Below are positions 58,378 to 64,000 of a stretch of 64,000 bases of DNA, in pieces. Within the stretch, counting starts at the first letter, position 1. Every line of letters begins with the position of its first letter. The position numbers and the translations under genes were made by a program. The DNA is from Anaerotruncus massiliensis (ex Togo et al. 2026) (lineage in GTDB: Bacteria; Bacillota; Clostridia; Oscillospirales; Ruminococcaceae), in contig NZ_LT962687.1 in NCBI RefSeq assembly GCF_900199635.1, forward strand, positions 853,501 to 917,500. The letters run 5' to 3'. The notes under the pieces were generated by a model that was not told the DNA's origin, did not search any database, and was given only the letters and a program-made list of their open reading frames with translations.

Positions 58378-59142
58378 TCAGCCCGCCTCATCCCGCACGC
58401 GGAAATCCTCGAGGGAGGAAAAGAAAAACTTCCGGTTGCCGAAAAAGTAAAAAAGGAAAAAGAGGCAGACGAGCACGAAGAGGCCGCACTCGACCGTGTT
58501 GGCAAAGAGGGTGAAGTCCTCTCCCGTCTTGACGAAGAGCCCCACGAGCTTGCCGATCAGGGAGGTGGCGGCGGGCTGCGCTCCGCCCATCATGCCGTCC
58601 ATCCCCATGCCGGCCATGCCCATCCCGCCGGACGGGTCCATGCCGCCCATCGCGCCCATGCCCCCGCCCGAAAAGATCGACAGGGAGCTCCCGGCCGCGG
58701 CGGCGACCCCCTCCTGAAGGGAGGAGAAGAAGGCCGTGAGCCCGCCGGAGATCGACAGGGCCGCCTGCGCCGCCGGGGCGACGGCCGCCTGGAGGTCGGC
58801 GGAGACCGCCCCGCCCCGCCCGTCGAGCAGGTTGGGGAAGAAGGTCTGGATGACGCGCGACGCCCCCGCCGCGAAGAGGAAGACGATGTTGCTGAAGAAG
58901 GCGTAGCGGTCGACGCCGTAGACCGATAGCCACGCCGCGGCGCCGAGGACGAGGATGATAAACGCCGACAAAAACTCGGTGACCGTCTCGAACTGGGCGC
59001 TTGCAACGGTGGCGCGCCAGGTAAAGCTGACCGCCTGCCAGACGACGAAGACCGGCAGCAGCAGATAGATATAGAGATTCAGCGCGCCCATCGGGCGCCC
59101 GTAATATTCGATTTTCCTGGCGCGGTAGTCCTTGCTACCCAT
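58378..59142 (-). CDS. Membrane protein with Met/Gly-rich loop
   Basis: 254 residues from the ATG at 59,142 (GGGGGGATT upstream). Membrane segments lie at about residues 24-40 (LYIYLLLPVFVVW), 58-75, 82-100 and 225-243 (CGLFVLVCLFFLFYFF). Between the third and last is a 30-residue stretch of Met, Gly and Ala (GGGMGAMGGMDPSGGMGMAG) that lies in a loop. Met-rich loops can bind soft metals such as Cu+, but low complexity alone is not proof. No family is recognised. It stands alone between terminators. Confidence 0.6.
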   Translation of the reverse strand: MGSKDYRARKIEYYGRPMGALNLYIYLLLPVFVVWQAVSFTWRATVASAQFETVTEFLSAFIILVLGAAAWLSVYGVDRYAFFSNIVFLFAAGASRVIQTFFPNLLDGRGGAVSADLQAAVAPAAQAALSISGGLTAFFSSLQEGVAAAAGSSLSIFSGGGMGAMGGMDPSGGMGMAGMGMDGMMGGAQPAATSLIGKLVGLFVKTGEDFTLFANTVECGLFVLVCLFFLFYFFGNRKFFFSSLEDFRVRDEAG

Positions 59143-59268
59143 GGCAATCCCCCCACATCTGGCCGCGACGCCCCTCGGGCGGTCGCCGCGCAACACAATC
59201 ATATCACAAAATGCGCAAAGGTCCAACCATAGAGTGCGGCGTTTGGCGCGTTTTCCTGCGGACGGCCG

Positions 59269-59300
59269 AAAAAAAGTCCCCGCCCTCTGCGGGCGGGGAC
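59269..59300 (-). terminator. Terminator of the secreted protein gene
   Basis: Minus strand GTCCCCGCCC / GGGCGGGGAC with a short loop followed by seven Ts. Confidence 0.85.
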
Positions 59301-59313
59301 GGGACGCGCGGGT

Positions 59314-59970
59314 TCATTTGGCGAAGGAGGGCAGGACGGCCTTGGTCCCGGGAGCCGCCCCGGATCCGTCGGAGGCCGGCTTGGAGGCGGCGTCCCGCTT
59401 CTCTTCGGCGCGGTCGGCGTCGGTGACCCTGCGGGGGGAGAGCGCGCCGGAGGCGTTTTCCACCTTCTGCGCCGAGATCACATAGGTGCCGGGCGCGCGG
59501 GTGCGGATCGCGAAGACGGGGTCGCCGTCGCCCGTCTCGGTGGCGGTGAAGCTGGAGGTCACGTCGGTGAGACCGGTCTTTTTCACCTGGTAGATCGTCA
59601 CGTCGCCCGGCTTGACGGTCAACTCCCCGTCTTCATCCACGAAGCGGTTGTAGAGCAGCAGGGTGGGCGCGGAGGTGGCGGGGATCGACGGGTTCACCGT
59701 GAAGGCGTAGAGGTAGGCGTCGAGGTCGTAGAAATCGGCCCCATAGGCGCAGTCGTCCCAGTCGGTCGACAGCTCGACGTAAAACTTCTCCGCGTCGGAA
59801 TCCGCCTTGAAGGAGAGCTTGGCGTAGGTGACGTTGTCGTTGCCGAAGGTGACGGTGTTGTCGCCGTTTTCGTTCGGCTTGACGACGCCGCCCATCGAAG
59901 ACGCGAAGGCGGCGGTCGCGAGCGCGGACGCCGTCAGGACGGCGAGGAGCAGGGAGATCCATTTTTTCAT
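59314..59970 (-). CDS. Secreted protein with a domain shared with the 60,970-63,195 gene product
   Basis: 218 residues, signal peptide to about residue 23 (AVLTASALATAAFAS). The region from about 45 to 165 aligns by eye with the C-terminal part of the 741-residue protein nearby: ADSDAEKFYVELST, then DFYDLDAYLYAFTVNPSIPA, LLYNRFVDEDGELTV and GTYVIS. The tail is Ala/Ser/Pro-rich and probably disordered. The domain is not one I recognise; its acidic DEDG loop could bind calcium. Ribosome binding site AGGAGGAACC. Confidence 0.65.
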   Translation of the reverse strand: MKKWISLLLAVLTASALATAAFASSMGGVVKPNENGDNTVTFGNDNVTYAKLSFKADSDAEKFYVELSTDWDDCAYGADFYDLDAYLYAFTVNPSIPATSAPTLLLYNRFVDEDGELTVKPGDVTIYQVKKTGLTDVTSSFTATETGDGDPVFAIRTRAPGTYVISAQKVENASGALSPRRVTDADRAEEKRDAASKPASDGSGAAPGTKAVLPSFAK

Positions 59971-60085
59971 GTCGGTTCCTCCTGAAAGCTGTGTTGGGTC
60001 CGGTAAAGAACAACTCCATTATACCCGCAAAATGTGAATAATGCGTGAAATCTTTTCCAATTTCCCCGGAAAGACCGGGCGGGCG

Positions 60086-60114
60086 TTGCAGCGGGGCGCG
60101 GCGCGTGGTAAAAT
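60086..60114 (+). promoter_or_regulatory. Promoter of the GDPD gene
   Basis: TTGCAG (60,086-60,091), 17-base spacer, TAAAAT (60,109-60,114), about 52 bases before the ATG. Confidence 0.65.
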
Positions 60115-60165
60115 GGAACCGGCCGGGAAACCGGCCGATCAAATCTGTCATGGAGATTATGCGCA

Positions 60166-60885
60166 ATGCTGCTGAAAGGATATCAGAAGGTGGCCCACCG
60201 GGGGCTGCACGCGGCGGGGAAGGGGGTCCCCGAGAACTCCCTGCCCGCGTTTCGCGCGGCGGCTGAGGCGGGCTATGCGATCGAGCTGGACGTGCACCGC
60301 GCTGCGGACGGGACGCTCGTGGTCTTCCACGACCACGACCTGCGGCGGATGACGGGGGCGCGGGGGACGGTGGAGCGGATGGACTTCCGGAGCCTGCGCC
60401 GCCTGCGGCTGGGCGGTACCGCCTGTACGATCCCGCTGCTGCGGGAGGTGCTCGAATGTGTGGGCGGGCGGGTGCCGCTGCTCATCGAACTCAAAAACGG
60501 CGGGCTTCCCGGCGCGCTGGAGCGCACGCTCGTGCGGGAGCTCGCGGGCTACCGCGGCCCGGTGATCCTCGAGTCCTTCAACCCCCTCACCGTCTGGTGG
60601 CTGCGGAGAAACGCGCCCCATCTTGTGTGCGGCCAGCTCGCCTGCCGGAAGTACGAGGGCCTGCGGGACGGCCTGCGCGCCTACGCCCTGCGGCATATGC
60701 TCTTCAACTGCGTTTCGAGGCCCCAGTTCGTCGCCTACGAGCTGGGCGGCATCACCGAAAAGCTGCGGCTGAAATGCCGCCGCAAAAGGCTTCCGCTGCT
60801 CGCGTGGACGGTGCGCACCCCGGAGGAGGGCAGGCTCGCGCGCGCCAGGTGCGACGGCATGATCTTTGAAGCGATCCGCCCGTGA
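60166..60885 (+). CDS. Glycerophosphodiester phosphodiesterase
   Basis: 239 residues, a single GDPD TIM-barrel domain. The catalytic and metal residues are in KVAHRGLHAAGKGVPENSLP (HRG...EN) and AIELDVHRAADGTLVVFHD (ELDV...HD). It has no signal peptide or membrane segment, so it is probably cytosolic, releasing glycerol-3-phosphate from deacylated phospholipids. It stands alone with its own promoter and terminator. Confidence 0.93.
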   Translation: MLLKGYQKVAHRGLHAAGKGVPENSLPAFRAAAEAGYAIELDVHRAADGTLVVFHDHDLRRMTGARGTVERMDFRSLRRLRLGGTACTIPLLREVLECVGGRVPLLIELKNGGLPGALERTLVRELAGYRGPVILESFNPLTVWWLRRNAPHLVCGQLACRKYEGLRDGLRAYALRHMLFNCVSRPQFVAYELGGITEKLRLKCRRKRLPLLAWTVRTPEEGRLARARCDGMIFEAIRP

Positions 60886-60900
60886 ACGGGCATAAAACGA

Positions 60901-60937
60901 AGGGGCGCCCCCGGCCATCGGCCGGGGGCGCCCCTTT
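60901..60937. terminator. Bidirectional terminator
   Basis: AGGGGCGCCCCCGGCC paired with GGCCGGGGGCGCCCCT around a three-base loop, between the GDPD gene and the convergent large secreted protein gene. Confidence 0.75.
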
Positions 60938-60969
60938 GCTGTGAACGGACCGGAAGCCCGGCAGGAAAG

Positions 60970-63195
60970 TCAGCGCCCGGTGTTTGGCACGGGCTTCCGG
61001 TTGTTGTTGACTTCAATGGTGGGCTTTTCAACGTCGGCCGGGCGGCTGGAGGGCTTCCTTTCAGGCAGGTCGGCCTTGCCGTCCGAGACGATGTAGGTGC
61101 CCAGCGTGAAGGTCCGGATGGAGAGCACCCGGTCGCCGTCGTCGTTTTCCCCGAAGTTGAAGAGGTGGGTCTTGTCGACCAGCTCGCCGTCGCCGTCCAC
61201 CTCGTAGACGTGGATGCGGCTTTCACGCACGGTCAGGTCGCCGTCCTCGTCGACGAAGGGGTTGTAGAGGGAGAGGGTCGGGCGGGTCGCCGCCGGGACG
61301 CGGGGGTTGTCGACAAAGTCGAAGAGGTAGGCGTCCACGTCGTGGAAGTAGTCGAGGTAGTCGGCGTCGTTCCAGCGGGTGGAGAGGCGCGGGCAGTAGT
61401 AGTCGGCGTCCGAATCCGCGAGGAAGGTCATCGAGGCGACCGGCCCGTCCGCGTTCTCCCAGGTGACGATGTTGCGCTCGTTTTTGACCGGCTTGATCAC
61501 GACGCCCTTTTCACCGATCGTGAAGGTCGCGTCGTCGTCCACCCGGTTTTCATTCTGGATGTAGAGCTTGAAGGCGTGGTAATAGGTCTTGCCCGACTGG
61601 AGGCGCTCCTCCTGGGTCGCGCCCTCGAAGTAGGCTTTGTAGGCCTCGTCCTTCGCCTTCTGGGCGGCGGGCACGACGGTGTTTTTCTGCTCCGCCCACA
61701 AAAGGTAGGTCTCGCCGTACTTGGCCGCGGCGTCAGATTTCGCCTTGGCGGCGTCGGCGTCTGCCTTGGCCCGGTTCACCTGCTCGATGGTGACCGGCGC
61801 GCCGAGCGGGGAGAGGTTCGCCGCGGTGAGTTCCTGATACCGGGCCTCGAGCTTCGCTCTGTCGCCGTTGAGCGTGGTAAGTTGGCCTTCGAGCGCCTGC
61901 CGCTGGGCGGCGTTGCCCGCCTGCGGCGCCGCGTCGTCGATCTGTTTTTGCAGCTCCGCGGCCTGCGCCTGCATACTGCTGATCCGGCCCGCCTGATCAA
62001 CCGCCAGCGTCCAGAGCTGTCCGCCGACGGCGGCCCAGTTGCCGCCCTCGTCGTCAATCAGGGGAACGTCGTTAAAAATGCTGCCCTCGCCCTGAAGCCC
62101 CCGCAGGATGGCGTTGACGCCTGCCGTGTCCTTTTCCTCCGGGTCCTCTTTCGCGTTCTCGGACGCGAAGATGTTGAGCAGCGCGTCCGGGTGCTGCGTC
62201 CGGGGCAGGTTCCCGGTCGTGAGCCCTTCGCCAAGCGCGAGGGCGGCGTCGACGTCGACGCCCAAACCGGTGAGCACTCCGGTGAGGCCGCTGATATTCT
62301 GCTTGAGCGCGGCCAGCGCCTCCTGGAGCGCGGACGTGTCGGCCGGCTGCTCGGTGGGAAGGGCGGCGATCTGGTCGTTTACCTCCCTGATCTTCGCGTC
62401 GAGGTCGGCGAGCTGCTGCCGCAGCTTTTCCGCCTCGGCCGTGAGCGACTGGGTCTTCTGCTCCGCGTCGTACTGCGCCTTCAGGTCCTCATAGACCTTC
62501 TGCAGCCGGTCGGCCTCGGCTTTCAGCGCGTCGGCGCCGGGGATCTTTTCAACCGGGCTGCCGGGGCTGAACGCGGCGTAACCCGCGTCGGCGGCGAGCT
62601 GTTTGAGCTCGTTCAGCAGGTCCTTCTGCCTGTTTTCCGCGGCGGCCAGTTCCTTGACCGCCTGCTCGTAGGCGGCGCCGAGCTGTTCGGGCGTCAGGTC
62701 CGCGCTGCGCGCCGAAGGGCCCGCGAGCTTGAACATCGGGAAGAAGTCCCGGCCCCCGAGGCTCGGATAGTGGGTGACGATCAAATCCTTGCGCGCCTTG
62801 ATCTGCGCCTCCATCTCGACCTTGTATTCGTCGGCGGAGAAATTGTCCTTGATCGAGAACCTGATGCAGACGTAGCGGGTGCCGTTGAAGCGCTTTTCCA
62901 CGATGTCGGCTCCGCTGACCAGCTTGCCGTTGGTCTTTTTCTTCATCGAGAAGCGGACGACGTCCTTGTCGGTCAGGATGTCGTACCCCGCCACGGAGGA
63001 GGGCCCGATGATATAGTAGTAGTCGTCGCCGGGCTTCAGGGTGTCGTAGCCCGAATCGTAGGCGGATTCGCCGTCCCCGTTCAGGATGGTGCCGACGACC
63101 GGGTCGGTATAGATGTCGTAGGCCGCCGCGAAGGCCGCGACGTTCAGCGACAGCACGCAGGCAACCGCCAGAAGCAGTGCGAGCAGTTTTTTCAT
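60970..63195 (-). CDS. Large secreted coiled-coil protein with shared C-terminal domain
   Basis: 741 residues from the ATG at 63,195. Signal peptide (LLALLLAVACVLSLNVAAFA). An N-terminal domain (about 25-170) is beta-rich. Then come long Ala/Gln/Glu-rich coiled-coil segments (about 185-290 and 395-450, for example AEAEKLRQQLADLDAKIREV). The C-terminal part (about 590-715) is the domain also found in the 218-residue protein (FLADSDADYYCPRLSTRWND, DVDAYLFDF, LYNPFVDEDGDLTV). The protein ends KPVPNTGR, which resembles a cut sorting signal but has no membrane anchor after it. It is an exported surface or matrix protein of unknown function. Confidence 0.7.
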   Translation of the reverse strand: MKKLLALLLAVACVLSLNVAAFAAAYDIYTDPVVGTILNGDGESAYDSGYDTLKPGDDYYYIIGPSSVAGYDILTDKDVVRFSMKKKTNGKLVSGADIVEKRFNGTRYVCIRFSIKDNFSADEYKVEMEAQIKARKDLIVTHYPSLGGRDFFPMFKLAGPSARSADLTPEQLGAAYEQAVKELAAAENRQKDLLNELKQLAADAGYAAFSPGSPVEKIPGADALKAEADRLQKVYEDLKAQYDAEQKTQSLTAEAEKLRQQLADLDAKIREVNDQIAALPTEQPADTSALQEALAALKQNISGLTGVLTGLGVDVDAALALGEGLTTGNLPRTQHPDALLNIFASENAKEDPEEKDTAGVNAILRGLQGEGSIFNDVPLIDDEGGNWAAVGGQLWTLAVDQAGRISSMQAQAAELQKQIDDAAPQAGNAAQRQALEGQLTTLNGDRAKLEARYQELTAANLSPLGAPVTIEQVNRAKADADAAKAKSDAAAKYGETYLLWAEQKNTVVPAAQKAKDEAYKAYFEGATQEERLQSGKTYYHAFKLYIQNENRVDDDATFTIGEKGVVIKPVKNERNIVTWENADGPVASMTFLADSDADYYCPRLSTRWNDADYLDYFHDVDAYLFDFVDNPRVPAATRPTLSLYNPFVDEDGDLTVRESRIHVYEVDGDGELVDKTHLFNFGENDDGDRVLSIRTFTLGTYIVSDGKADLPERKPSSRPADVEKPTIEVNNNRKPVPNTGR

Positions 63196-63324
63196 GGTGA
63201 GATGCCCCCTTCTTTGCTCTTGCGTTTCCAGTTTCTCTCTCTTTCCGGTTACTCTTATAACCAAATTGGAAGCCGCCGGGGGACAGATCCCTGTGTGTTT
63301 TTTGTGTCGGCACGCCGCGCGGGG

Positions 63325-63360
63325 AAAAAAGCCCGGGGCGGCCGTCTGGCCGCCCCGGGC
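63325..63360 (-). terminator. Terminator of the zinc-ribbon membrane protein gene
   Basis: Minus strand GCCCGGGGCGGCC / GGCCGCCCCGGGC around AGAC, followed by six Ts. Confidence 0.85.
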
Positions 63361-63365
63361 GGGGG

Positions 63366-64000
63366 TTATTCGCGGTTGTCGTAGAGGACGCCGCCCCCCA
63401 CCTCCAGCATCAGGGGGGAGTAGCCGTCCAGGCCGTCTGACAGGGTGAGCTTTGCCGTATAGGACTCGGTGAGCGTCTCCCCGGAGGCGGTGTTGCGGTC
63501 GAACCGCTGGGAAACGGTGTAGACGCCCGCCTCCTCGTCGACCGACAGGCCCTGCCGGTAAAAGTGGACGCTGGCGGGGTCGTAGGCCTGCGCGCGGACC
63601 ATCTCCTGCGCGCAGGAGACGGCGTACCGCTCCGCATCGGTTTGCGCGCCGGCCTGCTCCCGCGGGGCTTCCGCGCCGGGGCGCAGCAGGAAGAAGAGGA
63701 GCCCGCCCGCCGCGAGCAGGATGACGAGCAGGACGGGAAGCAGCCACCGCGGCAGCTTACGCCGGGATTTCGGCGCGTCGCCGGGCGGGCTCTCGTCAAA
63801 GTCGGGGAGCAGCTCGGGCTCGGGCGGGACGCCGTCCGGCGTTTCCCCGCGCAGGCAGGCGTCGCACAGGTCGGAGACGCCGCCCTCGGGCAGCGGCCGC
63901 CCGCAGAGGATGCAGGCGCGCACCGGAGGGGCGTCCGCCCCGGCGGGGGCGGAGAGGGGCGCGCCGCAGTGCAGGCAGTAGGCGCTTTTGCGCGGGATGC
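63366..64000 (-). CDS. Zinc-ribbon single-pass membrane protein (5' end outside window)
   Basis: The reading frame is open to the right edge, so the start is missing. Visible order: a zinc-ribbon half CLHCGAPL, a second CILCGRPL with CDACL, an acidic linker (PPEPELLPDFDESPPGD), a membrane helix (WLLPVLLVILLAAGGLLFFL) and a C-terminal extracytoplasmic domain of about 105 residues with YDPASVHFYRQGLSVDEE. Proteins that join N-terminal zinc ribbons to a membrane helix are common in Clostridia but their function is mostly unknown. The GTG at 63,923 is internal because the zinc-ribbon frame continues upstream of it. Confidence 0.7.
   Translation of the reverse strand, partial: IPRKSAYCLHCGAPLSAPAGADAPPVRACILCGRPLPEGGVSDLCDACLRGETPDGVPPEPELLPDFDESPPGDAPKSRRKLPRWLLPVLLVILLAAGGLLFFLLRPGAEAPREQAGAQTDAERYAVSCAQEMVRAQAYDPASVHFYRQGLSVDEEAGVYTVSQRFDRNTASGETLTESYTAKLTLSDGLDGYSPLMLEVGGGVLYDNRE

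Noticed and set aside
61165-63384. A 739-codon open frame on the plus strand at the right end
   Set aside because: It is the mirror of the large secreted coiled-coil protein gene, without a ribosome binding site or recognisable domain.

Overview
The window is a high-GC (roughly 60-65 % by eye) bacterial chromosome segment from an anaerobic, spore-forming member of the Clostridia, probably an Oscillospiraceae/Ruminococcaceae-like gut organism. The spoIIAA-spoIIAB-sigF operon and an uninterrupted sigK show sporulation. A [FeFe]-hydrogenase-type protein points to an anaerobe. A mobilizable element carrying tet(W) fits a gut or animal habitat. The organism is inferred from gene content; no rRNA gene is present.

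Layout. 1-690: 3' end of a G5/M23 peptidase gene. 690-1980: an AT-richer islet with three small regulator-like genes. 1981-2740: a tRNA operon on the minus strand (Val-Asp-Phe-Gly) followed by tandem copies of the tRNA-Gly 3' end plus terminator. 2.8-14 kb: housekeeping genes (ComEA-like, hemolysin III, DUF1836, valS, folC, the spoIIA operon, an LpdD-like protein, GNAT, MATE/MarR). 14,093-22,045: a 7.95-kb integrative mobilizable element in the 3' end of a guaA paralog, bounded by a 13-bp direct repeat. It carries tet(W), a MobV relaxase with an oriT-like site, a RepA-like ATPase, an RHH protein, excisionase, integrase and a Cro/CI-type regulator. 22-25 kb: tandem guaA genes, one full length and one without a working glutaminase domain. 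25-36.8 kb: small membrane and kinase-like genes, a CDF cation transporter, TetR, an MMPL/RND exporter with a 1034-residue lipoprotein, and the [FeFe]-hydrogenase-like protein. 36.9-39.8 kb: a P-type cation ATPase behind a probable yybP-ykoY (Mn2+) riboswitch. 39.8-41.2 kb: an HTH gene between inverted copies of a GC-rich intergenic repeat. 41-45.8 kb: HAD phosphatase, glycosyltransferase, sigK, a MIF-like protein, DUF1294 and phosphofructokinase. 45.9-46.9 kb: a second tRNA operon (Asp-Phe-Gly-Cys) followed by five 113-bp degenerate tRNA-Cys-plus-terminator copies. 46.9-58.0 kb: a catabolic and uptake locus for nucleosides or N-ribosides. 58.4-64 kb: membrane and secreted proteins, two of which share an unrecognised C-terminal domain, plus a GDPD and a partial zinc-ribbon membrane protein.

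How genes work together. In the 46.9-58.0 kb locus a PucR regulator sits among a creatininase-family amidohydrolase, cytosine deaminase, ADP-ribosylglycohydrolase-family protein, a BMP-type lipoprotein with ATPase and two permeases, a ureidoglycolate-lyase-like protein and a ribokinase-family sugar kinase. The likely logic is nucleoside uptake, glycosidic cleavage, ribose phosphorylation and base deamination or ring opening. The mobile element separates the second guaA from its own terminator, which now lies at 14,044-14,075 beyond the far attachment site.

Most unusual features: the two tRNA-terminator tandem arrays with co-varying terminator stems, the glutaminase-less GuaA paralog that holds the intact attachment site, the ADP-ribosylglycohydrolase/nucleoside cluster, and the MMPL-lipoprotein pair behind a perfect palindromic operator.
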